Below, piece after piece: positions 8,752 through 16,019 of a stretch of 41,349 nucleotides of DNA. The position numbers were made by a program, and so were the translations under genes. The stretch's first letter is position 1; each line of letters begins with the position of its first letter. Origin of the DNA: Humidesulfovibrio sp. (GTDB taxonomy: Bacteria > Desulfobacterota > Desulfovibrionia > Desulfovibrionales > Desulfovibrionaceae); contig NZ_JAUYFU010000002.1 in the NCBI RefSeq assembly GCF_030689645.1, forward strand, positions 1 to 41,349. The letters run 5' to 3'. The notes under the pieces were generated by a model, which was not told where the DNA came from, searched no databases, and worked only from the letters and a program-made list of their open reading frames with translations.

Positions 8752-8784
8752 AAAAAAACGGCCCGCCAGTTTCCCGGCGAGCCG
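8752..8784 (-). terminator. Intrinsic terminator of the Gfo/Idh/MocA gene
   Basis: On the minus strand a GC-rich stem (8784-8776 with 8767-8759, one mismatch) is followed directly by seven T residues (8758-8752). This is a textbook rho-independent terminator for the gene ending at 8810. It lies between two convergent genes. Confidence 0.85.
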
Positions 8785-8809
8785 CTTCAATCATTCCATA
8801 CGACCGCTT

Positions 8810-9736
8810 TTACGGCTTGCCGCCGCCAGCGAATATGCACTCAATGACCTTGAGCACTTCGAGGCCGTCCTCGCCGGTGATGGGCGCGGGCGACTTGTCG
8901 CGCACAGCCTTCAAGAACTGCGTCAACTGCTCGCGCATCTGCTCGCGCTGGACCGTGGGCCACTCCTTCACGGAGTAGGTTTTCTCCACCGCGTTGAAGG
9001 GGCTCAGCTCCCGCACCTGCTGGGTGATGAGGTCGGCTTCAATGAAGCGCCCCTTGCAGGCCGCGCGGATCTTGCGCGAGCGGAACGGCGTCACCCAGTT
9101 GGTCTTGATGTGCCCAAGCACGCCGTTTTCCATCTGCGCGCAGATGAAGGCGCTGTCCTCGTGCTTGCCCTGACTGGTGGAGAACACTGCGGACACGCTG
9201 CGGAAGTTTGAATCGGTCAGGTAGCGCAGCAGGTCGATGTCGTGGGAGCCCAGATCGCGGATGACGCCCACGTCCTGAATGCGCGCCGGGAACGGTCCCA
9301 CGCGCTCGATCTCAAGAGAGATCAGATCGTCGCCCGCCAGCTCCTTCACCCGCTGGATGGCGGGGTTGAAGCGCTCGATATGGCCCACCATGAGCGGCAC
9401 GCCCTTGGCGCGGGCGGTCTTCACCAGCTCTTCGCCCTGGGCTGCTGTGGCGGCCAGGGGCTTCTCGACCAGCAGGGCCACGCCGCGCTCGATGACCTGC
9501 ATGGCCACCTCGAAATGCAGCACAGTGGGCACGCTGATGCTCACCGCATCCAGTTCAAGGGCCAGCAAATCCTCCAGGCGGGTGAACCCGGCAACGCCGA
9601 AACGCGCCTTGGCCTCGTCCAGATTGGACTGGGCCAGATCCATGACGCCCATCACCTGAACATCGGGCATTTCGCAATAATTGCGCAGGTGAATCTTGCC
9701 CATGGAGCCAAGACCGATGACGCCGACTTTCTGCAT
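8810..9736 (-). CDS. Gfo/Idh/MocA-family NAD(P)-dependent oxidoreductase, GnnA-like candidate
   Basis: A 308-residue protein. Residues 1-120 form a Rossmann fold with GVIGLGSMG at 5-13 and EKPLAA at 91-96, the family's catalytic lysine motif. It is followed by VGHIERFNPA (117-126) and GSHDIDLLRYL, which carry the other substrate-site residues. The family oxidises or reduces sugars. The GHIERFNPA block resembles UDP-GlcNAc 3-dehydrogenases (GnnA type), which with GnnB make the 3-amino sugar for amide-linked lipid A. The gene is divergent from lpxB, which fits, but no GnnB-like aminotransferase is in the window, so this role is inference. The start at 9736 is chosen because the conserved N-terminus begins there and GGAGC precedes it. 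Confidence 0.8.
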   Translation of the reverse strand: MQKVGVIGLGSMGKIHLRNYCEMPDVQVMGVMDLAQSNLDEAKARFGVAGFTRLEDLLALELDAVSISVPTVLHFEVAMQVIERGVALLVEKPLAATAAQGEELVKTARAKGVPLMVGHIERFNPAIQRVKELAGDDLISLEIERVGPFPARIQDVGVIRDLGSHDIDLLRYLTDSNFRSVSAVFSTSQGKHEDSAFICAQMENGVLGHIKTNWVTPFRSRKIRAACKGRFIEADLITQQVRELSPFNAVEKTYSVKEWPTVQREQMREQLTQFLKAVRDKSPAPITGEDGLEVLKVIECIFAGGGKP

Positions 9737-9934
9737 GGATTGCTCCGAATTGGTGGTTGTCGCCCTTGGCTCCCCGGACGCTGAAGCGACTGGAGCCGGG
9801 CAGGCAGCCCTTCCCCTACATGCTCCGGCGGGGCATTGCAACTTCACCGCACGCGGGCAAACGCTCCCCCCTAAAGGGCCGAAACGCCTGGCCTGCGCCT
9901 TGCGCGGGGCCGTGATTCACGGTATTTACGCCCC

Positions 9935-11104
9935 ATGATCACACCCACACATCAAGGACCCGTCTGGATCAGCGCTGGCGAGGCCTCCGGCGACATCCAC
10001 GCCGCCACGCTCCTTGCCGCCCTGCGCGAGGTGGAGCCCGGCCTCACCGCCCTGGGCATGGGCGGCCCGGCCCTCAGCAAGGCCGGGTGCGACGTGCGCT
10101 TCCCCATGCGGCTCATCTCCCTGGTGGGACTGACCGAGGTGCTTTCCGGCCTGCCGCGCATCATCCGGCTGCTGGGCCAGGTGAAGCGCGCCCTCATGGA
10201 GTCGCGCCCGCGCGCGCTCATCCTCATCGACTGCCCGGACTTCCACTTCCGTGTGGCGCGCATGGCCAAAAAGCTCGGCATCCCTGTGTATTATTATGTC
10301 AGCCCGCAGGTGTGGGCCTGGCGCTCGGGCCGGGTGGAGTTCCTGCGCGAACACACGCGGCGCGTGCTGTGCATCCTGCCATTTGAAAAAGATTTCTACG
10401 CCGCACGCAACATGGATGTGGACTATGTGGGCCACCCGCTCATGGACCAGATGCCGCTCATGGAGCTGGACTCCATGCGCCCGGACCCGAATCTGCTTGG
10501 CCTTTTGCCCGGCAGCCGCCGCAAGGAGATTTCCGCCCTGCTGCCGGAGTTCGTGGGCGCGGCCCTGCTGCTGAAGGAGCGCCTGCCGGATCTCAAGCTG
10601 GCCCTGGCCCGCGCGCCCGGCGTGGACGAAGACTATCTGCGCCAATTTCTGCCGCCGGAGCTGCCGGTGACCATCCACCCGCCCGAGGACCGCTACCGCA
10701 TGATGCGCCAGAGCCGCGCCCTCTTGGCCGCCAGCGGAACTGTGACCCTGGAGGCCGCGCTCATCGGCACGCCCACCGTGGTGTCCTACCGGCTTTCAGC
10801 CCTCAGCTACGCCATCGGCAAGGCCGTGGTGCAGGTGAAATGGGCCAGCCTGCCCAACCTCATCATGGGCCGCGAAATTTTTCCGGAGCTTTTGCAGGGC
10901 AAGGCCAAGGCCGCGCTGCTGGCCGAGCGCCTGCGCCCCTGGCTGGCTGAGGACATCGCCCTTGCGGCCGCGCGGGCCGACCTGGCCGGACTGCGGGCCA
11001 AGGTGGGCGGGCCGGGCGCGGCGCACCGCGCTGCGGCGATCATTTTGGAGGACCTGCGCAGCCTTTCGCAGCAAATGGCGGCACAACCAAACACGGAGCA
11101 TTGA
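9935..11104 (+). CDS. lpxB: Lipid-A-disaccharide synthase
   Basis: A 389-residue GT19 glycosyltransferase that joins UDP-2,3-diacylglucosamine to lipid X to form the tetraacyl disaccharide 1-phosphate of lipid A at the inner face of the cytoplasmic membrane. Recognisable blocks: SAGEASGD (13-20), LIDCPDFHFRVAR, YYVSPQVWAWRSGRV, VDYVGHPLMD, LLPGSRRKEI and ASGTVTLEAALIGTPTVVSYR. Length and motif order match LpxB throughout. The ribosome-binding site is weak, but the conserved N-terminus rules out a start far downstream. The last base of its TGA is the first base of the ATG of the next small gene, so the two are translationally coupled. Confidence 0.96.
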   Translation: MITPTHQGPVWISAGEASGDIHAATLLAALREVEPGLTALGMGGPALSKAGCDVRFPMRLISLVGLTEVLSGLPRIIRLLGQVKRALMESRPRALILIDCPDFHFRVARMAKKLGIPVYYYVSPQVWAWRSGRVEFLREHTRRVLCILPFEKDFYAARNMDVDYVGHPLMDQMPLMELDSMRPDPNLLGLLPGSRRKEISALLPEFVGAALLLKERLPDLKLALARAPGVDEDYLRQFLPPELPVTIHPPEDRYRMMRQSRALLAASGTVTLEAALIGTPTVVSYRLSALSYAIGKAVVQVKWASLPNLIMGREIFPELLQGKAKAALLAERLRPWLAEDIALAAARADLAGLRAKVGGPGAAHRAAAIILEDLRSLSQQMAAQPNTEH

Positions 11105-11412
11105 TGGAAGCCGTCCGCGTGTATGCCGACATCCACGGCCTCTCGCCAGAGGCCTTTGAAGAGATCCGCCACTCCATGCCCTTTGACCAGGTGGTGTACA
11201 AGGACCGCATTCTGGCCGTGGACCACGAAGGCCACTACATCGACGTGGAGCCCTTTCTGGATGACATCGCCCGTTTGCTGGACGAGAACGGCTGGGGCAA
11301 GCTCGACTACATCGATCAGATCGAGCAGGGCCTCACCCGCTACGTCATCAAGAAAGGCGAGTGGAAGGCCAAGGTCGTGCATGTGGAGAATGTGCTGGAA
11401 GGGACGAAGTAG
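11104..11412 (+). CDS. Small conserved-looking protein coupled to lpxB
   Basis: A 102-residue soluble, acidic protein with no signal peptide, membrane segment or domain I recognise. Its predicted helix-rich body includes YADIHGLSPEAFEEIRHSM and a DDIARLLDENGWGKLDYIDQIEQ segment, ending in a beta-type TRYVIKKGEWKAKVVHVENVLE stretch. ATG 11104 overlaps the lpxB TGA by one base, and GGAG lies 8 bases upstream, so it is almost certainly co-expressed with lpxB. A TTG three bases earlier is in frame but has no better ribosome site. Function unknown; the coupling is the only clue and would fit an accessory of lipid A synthesis. Confidence 0.65.
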   Translation: MEAVRVYADIHGLSPEAFEEIRHSMPFDQVVYKDRILAVDHEGHYIDVEPFLDDIARLLDENGWGKLDYIDQIEQGLTRYVIKKGEWKAKVVHVENVLEGTK

Positions 11413-11490
11413 CGGCCAGACCGCAGGCTGCCAAGCGAACGAAAGGGCCAGACGAACAAGCGGTGGAACGGGCCGCGAAAGGAACTGCGC

Positions 11491-11889
11491 ATGTCCTTGA
11501 TCGGCAACATCATCTGGTTCGTTTTTGGCGGGCTTTTCATGGGCGCGGGCTGGTTTCTGCTGGGCCTTGTCATGTTCATTTCGATCATCGGCATTCCCTG
11601 GGGCCGGGCCTGCTTCATGCTGGGAAACTTCTGCCTGTGGCCCTTCGGGCGGGAGATCGTCAGCCGCCGGGCTGTGACCGGGCGCGACGACATCGGCACC
11701 GGGCCGCTGGGCTTTCTGGGCAACGTGGCCTGGTTCGTGTGCGGCGGGGTGTGGCTGGCCATAGGCCACCTGGCCTCCGCCCTGCTCTGCTTCATCACCA
11801 TCATCGGCATCCCCTTCGGCCTCCAGCATTTGAAGCTGGTGGGGGCGACGCTTGCGCCCATCGGGAAGACGGTGGTGGAGAAGAGGTAG
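11491..11889 (+). CDS. yccF: YccF-family inner membrane protein
   Basis: A 132-residue membrane protein made of two similar halves. Each half carries the repeat NIIWFV.GG / NVAWFVCGG followed by ...ISIIGIPWG / ITIIGIPFG, with the loop FCLWPFGREIVSRRA between them. This internal duplication with IIGIPxG and WPFGREIV is the signature of YccF (DUF307). Four transmembrane helices are likely. The biochemical role of the family is not established. AAAGGA precedes the ATG by seven bases. The 78-bp gap after the lpxB-linked gene shows no terminator, so the gene may share that transcript. Confidence 0.85.
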   Translation: MSLIGNIIWFVFGGLFMGAGWFLLGLVMFISIIGIPWGRACFMLGNFCLWPFGREIVSRRAVTGRDDIGTGPLGFLGNVAWFVCGGVWLAIGHLASALLCFITIIGIPFGLQHLKLVGATLAPIGKTVVEKR

Positions 11890-11923
11890 TTGGGAGCTCA
11901 AGCCGCCAGCTTCACACAATCAC

Positions 11924-11947
11924 CAAAAAGGGGCCTCGCGGCCCCTT
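11924..11947 (-). terminator. Terminator of the cold shock gene
   Basis: AAGGGGCC (11928-11935) and GGCCCCTT (11940-11947) form a tight stem with a four-base loop. Read on the minus strand the stem is followed by a run of T (the A run begins at 11925), so it ends the cold shock gene. It may also stop the convergent yccF transcript less efficiently. Confidence 0.8.
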
Positions 11948-11974
11948 CGTCATTTCATCGCCCGGCGCGAAAGC

Positions 11975-12208
11975 CTACGGCCTGCGCGCCCCGACCTTTT
12001 CCTTCGGCACCTCGACGTTCACCGCCCGCAAGGCGTTGCCGCCCTCGGCGAGGTCGAACAGCACTTGCTCGCCCAACGAGAGGGTCTGGAAGCCGTCGCG
12101 CTGGATTTCCGCATAGTGCACGAACACATCGCGGCCCTCTTCGTCCGTGACGAACCCGAAGCCTTTGCGCTCGTCGAAATAGCTCACAACGCCCTTGCGC
12201 CGCTGCAT
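11975..12208 (-). CDS. Cold shock domain protein (CspA-like)
   Basis: A 77-residue single-domain nucleic-acid chaperone. RNP1 is KGFGFV (15-20) and RNP2 is DVFVHY (27-32), the aromatic motifs that stack on single-stranded RNA or DNA. It should melt RNA secondary structure in the cytoplasm; whether it responds to cold cannot be told from the sequence. Beyond the CSP core it carries a basic tail (VPKEKVGARRP). GGGAGG lies correctly upstream of the ATG at 12208, and the frame further upstream has low-complexity, non-coding character. Single-gene unit with its own terminator. Confidence 0.92.
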   Translation of the reverse strand: MQRRKGVVSYFDERKGFGFVTDEEGRDVFVHYAEIQRDGFQTLSLGEQVLFDLAEGGNALRAVNVEVPKEKVGARRP

Positions 12209-12335
12209 GGTGGCCTCCCTGTCCGCGCAGGCGAAACGTCCGCACGGTCGCCCTACCCATAGCCCACACGCCCCGCCCCTGGCAACGTCCACGCGACAGC
12301 CCCCGACAGACCGCGCCGAGCGCACCGACAGACCT

Positions 12336-12372
12336 CCCCCCCCCGGCGGCAGCGATGCCTGACAAGGGGGGG
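12336..12372. repeat. C9/G7 homopolymer inverted pair upstream of the cold shock gene
   Basis: A run of nine C (12336-12344) and a run of seven G (12366-12372) face each other across 21 bases, so either strand could fold a short G:C-only stem. It lies in the non-coding stretch 12209-12414, about 130 bp upstream of the cold shock ATG. It could form part of a structured leader, or be simple low-complexity sequence. Confidence 0.35.
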
Positions 12373-12414
12373 ACGAATTGGCGGGCGGGCGCGCACCCCG
12401 GTCCGAAGAAACAC

Positions 12415-12437
12415 AAAAAGCCCGCCAGAGGCGGGCT
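12415..12437 (-). terminator. Terminator of infA
   Basis: AGCCCGCC (12419-12426) and GGCGGGCT (12430-12437) form a perfect 8-bp stem with a three-base loop. On the minus strand it is followed by five T (12419-12415). It lies 25 bp past the infA stop. Confidence 0.88.
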
Positions 12438-12461
12438 CATCATGCAGCTATGGTCGGGGGG

Positions 12462-12680
12462 TTAGCGCAAGCGGAAGGTAATGCGGCCGCGAGTCAGGTC
12501 GTAGGGGGAGAGCTCCACCTTGACCTTGTCGCCGGGCAGGATGCGGATGTAGTGCTTGCGCATCTTGCCGGAAATGTGGCCCAGAATGCTGTGCCCGTTC
12601 TGCAGCTCGACGCGGAACATGGCGTTAGGCAGGGCTTCCTGAATGACGCCCTCAACCTCAATGGCTTCTTCTTTGGACAT
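12462..12680 (-). CDS. infA: Translation initiation factor IF-1
   Basis: A 72-residue OB-fold protein, the exact family length. IF-1 binds the ribosomal A site with IF-2 and IF-3 and helps select the initiator tRNA. Diagnostic stretches are the N-terminal [20 protein letters not shown], the ribosome-contact stretch [20 protein letters not shown], and the C-terminal [19 protein letters not shown] sits correctly before the ATG. It lies 81 bp downstream of a TrpF-like gene on the same strand; a small hairpin (12711-12726) lies in that gap but has no T run, so the two may share a transcript. A perfect terminator follows. Confidence 0.97.
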   Translation of the reverse strand: MSKEEAIEVEGVIQEALPNAMFRVELQNGHSILGHISGKMRKHYIRILPGDKVKVELSPYDLTRGRITFRLR

Positions 12681-12761
12681 GCAGTCTCCTCGATTGCGAC
12701 CCCCGCGTTGGCTGCTGTAAGCAGCAGTCCGACTTCGGAGGTTCTTGAAAGCAGCCGCTTC

Positions 12762-13478
12762 TTACTTCGATTCGATATCTTTGGCAAGCCCCGCAGCAGG
12801 CATGGAATCGAATGCGCGCCGGGCCTCGGCCACAAAGCGCCGAACAAGGGCCTCATCCTTGCGCCCCTGGGCGTCTTCCAGGCCAGTATGCGCGTCCACC
12901 CCGGCGGGACGAACGGCCTGTATCGCTTGGGCCACGTTGTCCGGATTCAGGCCGCCAGCCAGGATGAGCGGGCGCGGGAGGCGTTGCGCCAGGCGCTCGC
13001 TCACTTTCCAGTCATGCGCCTTGCCCGTGGCCCCGGTGGCGCCGCTTGCCGGGTCATAGGTGTCTGTCAAAAACGCGTCCACAAGGGGAGCGTGATCCTG
13101 TGCACGGGCAAAAATGTCCGCCTCAGGCGCAGCGCCCACCACCAGACTCTTGATGACGAAAAGATCCGGCGCGGCCTGCCGCAGCAGACGCACCTGCCCA
13201 AGAGGCATATCCCCATGCAGCTGCACCCCGGAAACGCCCAGGTAGCGGCACAGGGCCAGGGTCTCCAGCGCATCGGCAAGATAGGTGATGAGCACGGTTT
13301 CCGCCCGGCCTGAAAGCGCGCGCACGATGTCGCGCGCCTGCTCCTCCGACACGTCGGGCCTATGCACCGCCAGCCGCAAGGGGAGTCCCACATGTGTCGC
13401 GCCGCAAGCCGCAAGCATGAGCCCCTCGTCCACGGAGCAGACACCAGCGACCTGAACCACATATGTCATACGCAACAT
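12762..13478 (-). CDS. TrpF-like TIM-barrel protein lacking the catalytic cysteine
   Basis: A 238-residue protein that follows phosphoribosylanthranilate isomerase (TrpF) from end to end: GVQLHGD (84-90), TGATGKAHDW (147-156), LILAGGLNPDNV, and GVDAHTGLEDAQGRKD for the phosphate-binding GVD.SSG.E..PG.KD block. Asp139 in LTDTYD sits where the family's general acid is. The general base, however, the Cys of the N-terminal KICG motif, is replaced by Ala11 (VQVAGV). A true Amadori isomerase needs that Cys, so the substrate or reaction may differ. No trp genes are nearby. The first ATG is preferred because AGAGGA lies four bases before it; a second ATG three codons later is possible. Confidence 0.75.
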   Translation of the reverse strand: MLRMTYVVQVAGVCSVDEGLMLAACGATHVGLPLRLAVHRPDVSEEQARDIVRALSGRAETVLITYLADALETLALCRYLGVSGVQLHGDMPLGQVRLLRQAAPDLFVIKSLVVGAAPEADIFARAQDHAPLVDAFLTDTYDPASGATGATGKAHDWKVSERLAQRLPRPLILAGGLNPDNVAQAIQAVRPAGVDAHTGLEDAQGRKDEALVRRFVAEARRAFDSMPAAGLAKDIESK

Positions 13479-13553
13479 AATTTCCTCTGGATCTCAGGCC
13501 TTATACGCGGTATGAGTATTCAACGTTAAGATTTATATCCATTGGAGTCACCC

Positions 13554-14774
13554 ATGGAGTGCACGGACCGCCAGCCTTTCGACATCGTACGCGACATACT
13601 CAAGGTCATTGAGGAACTCAACACCCTCAAGGACGTGGACGCCATTCTGGACAAGGTGTTGGACGAGGCGCGAACCATGACCAGCGCCGACGCCGGGTCC
13701 ATATTTCTCATCGAAGGCGACCACCTGCGTTTCAGCTACGTGCACAATGACACGCTGTTCAAGGGAACCGAAGCCAGCAAGCACATCTACACCGACCTCA
13801 CCGTGCCCATCAACGAGCAGTCCATCGTGGGGTACGCGGCGATGACCGGCGAGACCCTGAACATCCCAGACGCCTACGAGCTTCCCGAAAATACCCTTTA
13901 CTCGTTCAACAAAAAATTCGACGAAGACACCGGCTACCGAACCGGGTCCATGCTCACCATTCCCCTCAAGACCTTCCAGAGCAAGATAGTGGGAGTGATG
14001 CAGCTCATCAACGCAAAGGACAGCAACGGCAAGGTGCGGCCCTTCACCCCCTATCACATCCAGTATGCGCCGCTGTTCGCCAATTCCGCCTCGGTGACCA
14101 TCGAGCGCGGCATCATGACGCGCGAGATCATGCTGCGCATGATGAAAATGGCCGAGATGCGCGACCCCAAAGAGACCGGAGCCCACGTTCAACGCGTGGG
14201 GGCGTATTCCTCCGAGATTTACCAGCAGTGGGCGCGCAAGAAAGGAATCGACGAATTCACAATCAAGCGCAAGAAAGACACGCTGCGGCTGGCGGCCATG
14301 CTGCACGACGTGGGCAAGGTGGGCATTTCCGACGTGATTTTGAGGAAACCAGGGCGCTTTGAGCCCCACGAGGCGGCCATAATGAAATGGCATTCCGTGT
14401 ACGGCGCGGCGCTCTTCGCCAACACCACATCAGAGCTGGACCAGCTGTGCAAGGAGGTGGCCCTGGGCCACCACGAGCGCTGGGACGGCAAAGGCTATCC
14501 GGGCCGCCTGCCCGCTGATCTTTCCGAAGCGCGGGGGCTTTGCGTGGAGGAAATAGCCGGGGAGGCCATCCCCCTGGCCGCACGCATCACCGCCCTGGCA
14601 GATGTGTACGATGCGCTCATCTCCAGCCGCGTCTACAAGGACGCCTGGCCCGAAGAACAGGTGGTTGCTGAGATCCTGCGGGGACGTGGCACCCAGTTCG
14701 ACCCGGACGTGGTGGACGCCTTCATGGAGATCCAGGACGTCATCCGCGCCATTCGCCACAAGTACCAGGGATAG
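13554..14774 (+). CDS. GAF-HD-GYP protein, probable cyclic-di-GMP phosphodiesterase
   Basis: A 406-residue cytoplasmic signalling protein. Residues 10-180 form a GAF sensor domain (VLDEARTMTSADAGSIFLI, then SMLTIPL and IVGVMQLIN). Residues 195-400 form an HD-GYP domain with LHDVGKVGISD (about 248-258), HHERWDGKGYPGRL (about 304-317) and ALADVYDALISSR. The HHExxDGxGYP signature marks enzymes that hydrolyse cyclic di-GMP. An insertion of roughly 14 residues (PADLSEARGLCVEEIAGEA) separates GYP from IPLAARI, where the usual family has only a few. ATG 13554 is chosen over the in-frame TTG at 13542 because GGAG lies eight bases before it. Its stop abuts the stop of the convergent ThiF-like gene with no base between. 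Confidence 0.85.
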   Translation: MECTDRQPFDIVRDILKVIEELNTLKDVDAILDKVLDEARTMTSADAGSIFLIEGDHLRFSYVHNDTLFKGTEASKHIYTDLTVPINEQSIVGYAAMTGETLNIPDAYELPENTLYSFNKKFDEDTGYRTGSMLTIPLKTFQSKIVGVMQLINAKDSNGKVRPFTPYHIQYAPLFANSASVTIERGIMTREIMLRMMKMAEMRDPKETGAHVQRVGAYSSEIYQQWARKKGIDEFTIKRKKDTLRLAAMLHDVGKVGISDVILRKPGRFEPHEAAIMKWHSVYGAALFANTTSELDQLCKEVALGHHERWDGKGYPGRLPADLSEARGLCVEEIAGEAIPLAARITALADVYDALISSRVYKDAWPEEQVVAEILRGRGTQFDPDVVDAFMEIQDVIRAIRHKYQG

Positions 14775-15671
14775 CTAAAAGCTCACTGTCTCGAAGCTCA
14801 TCTGCCCCAGGTCGAATACGAGCATCTTACCGGCCAATTTCGGCTCGCGTCCGCACAGGATATTCAGGGCTTCGCCAGCCATGAGCGACGCAGCAGCGGC
14901 AACCGCCGGGGCCGGGGTGCCAAGAGTGTCCTCCGCCCCCTCGCCCGCGCCGAAAAAATCCGCAGGGCCGCGCTCTCCCGGCAGCACCGTGGCCACAAAC
15001 CCGCTTTGGCCGGCCACCGCCGCCGTCACCAGCGGAATTCCAGCGTTGCCCGCCTGGCGCAGCAGCGCCGGACGGTCCTTAAGCCCGCCCAGGGCGTCCA
15101 GACACAGATCGGACCCAGCCACAAAGCTCCCCATTCCCGCCTCGTCCAGAAAACTCGCCACGGGCTCGAAAGAAATCGCCGGATTCACCTGCTTAAGGCG
15201 CGCCGCAGCGGCCGCAGCCTTGTACCCGCCAAGGCTGCGCCGGGTGGCGTGCAGCTGGCGGTTCAGATTGGAGGCCACGAACTCGTCGCCATCGGCGGCG
15301 CGGATGTTCCCAACGCCCGCGCGGGCCAGCAATTCCAGCACGTAGCCGCCCAGCCCTCCCAGGCCAACCATGGCCACGCTGGAGGACAAGAGCCGCAGTT
15401 GCTCGTCCAGGCTGTAGGTGTCGAAGTTGCGCAGGTAGCGCTCCGGGCAGACGCCCAGAGCAAGGGCCGCACGCTCCACCTGGGCCAGGGACTGCCCACG
15501 CGGACGGACGGTCTGCGGGCTGCGGCTGCGGCCAAGGCTGCGCGCCAAATCCTGCACGAAGTAAAACGACAGCACGGGCAGCTCACGCCCATCGGCCAGC
15601 CTGGTTGGCTGGGCCAATTCACGGATGCGCCCCTCCAACTGCACGGAAGCGTTCGAATCGTTGGCGGGCAT
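14775..15671 (-). CDS. ThiF/MoeB-family adenylyltransferase (E1-like)
   Basis: A 298-residue protein with the E1-type nucleotide-binding motif VGLGGLGGYV (102-111), GDEFVASNLNRQ (128-139), which contacts ATP, and LCLDALGG. It should adenylate the C-terminal glycine of the small ubiquitin-fold partner encoded two bases upstream. The N-terminal 75 residues are an extra segment ending in a RYLRNFDTYSLDEQ block, like the RY.R start of MoeB. I see neither of the two CxxC zinc motifs usual in MoeB/ThiF. In sulfate reducers such MoaD/ThiF pairs often serve tungsten or molybdenum pterin enzymes, but no such enzyme is in the window, so the pathway is inferred. Confidence 0.82.
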   Translation of the reverse strand: MPANDSNASVQLEGRIRELAQPTRLADGRELPVLSFYFVQDLARSLGRSRSPQTVRPRGQSLAQVERAALALGVCPERYLRNFDTYSLDEQLRLLSSSVAMVGLGGLGGYVLELLARAGVGNIRAADGDEFVASNLNRQLHATRRSLGGYKAAAAAARLKQVNPAISFEPVASFLDEAGMGSFVAGSDLCLDALGGLKDRPALLRQAGNAGIPLVTAAVAGQSGFVATVLPGERGPADFFGAGEGAEDTLGTPAPAVAAAASLMAGEALNILCGREPKLAGKMLVFDLGQMSFETVSF

Positions 15672-15673
15672 GG

Positions 15674-15901
15674 CTAGCCTCCTCCCACTGCCGGAAACAG
15701 ACCCACCCGGTCTGCGTCGGCAAGGGTAACCGTGAGTTCTGAGTGGTTGCCGTTGACGAACACCAGCTTCAACTCATCCAAGGGTATGCCCAGCCTATCC
15801 ACCACGTTTGCGACGGTGTCGCCCTCGGCGATGGGGTAGGCGTCGGCGTCCGGAGGCGTGAAGCGCGACAAGGTTGCGAAACATTTTAAGGTAATGTTCA
15901 T
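15674..15901 (-). CDS. MoaD/ThiS-family sulfur-carrier protein
   Basis: A 75-residue beta-grasp protein. It begins with MNITLKCFATLSRFTPP and ends with DADRVGLFPAVGGG, so the terminal Gly-Gly needed for adenylation and thiocarboxylation is present. It also has the family's VNG....... L.DGD-like stretch (FVNGNHSEL). It should carry sulfur for molybdopterin-type or thiamine synthesis. The TAG is followed after two bases by the ATG of the E1-like partner, giving a two-gene unit. The short start at 15901 is supported by AGGGCTG before it; the longer frame to 15979 overlaps the terminator of the lactate permease gene. Confidence 0.85.
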   Translation of the reverse strand: MNITLKCFATLSRFTPPDADAYPIAEGDTVANVVDRLGIPLDELKLVFVNGNHSELTVTLADADRVGLFPAVGGG

Positions 15902-15912
15902 CTCAGCCCTGT

Positions 15913-15939
15913 ATATTGAAGACCCGGCAGGGTCAATAT
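15913..15939 (-). promoter_or_regulatory. Imperfect inverted repeat just upstream of the moaD-like gene
   Basis: ATATTGA(AGA)CCC at 15913-15925 faces GGGTCAATAT at 15930-15939, a 10-bp stem with a three-base interruption. It ends about 11 bp before the ATG, where it could be an operator or a leader hairpin that masks the ribosome site. Confidence 0.4.
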
Positions 15940-15955
15940 CGGCTTTGGCGGACCC

Positions 15956-15997
15956 AAAAAGCGGGGCCGAAGACGCCATAAGCGCCTGCGGCCCCGC
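15956..15997 (-). terminator. Terminator of the lactate permease gene
   Basis: GCGGGGCC (15961-15968) and GGCCCCGC (15990-15997) form a perfect 8-bp stem over an internally structured loop. On the minus strand it is followed by five T (15960-15956). It lies between the permease stop (16020) and the downstream moaD-like gene, separating the two units. Confidence 0.85.
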
Positions 15998-16019
15998 AGA
16001 GGGAAGGCATCGTTACAGG

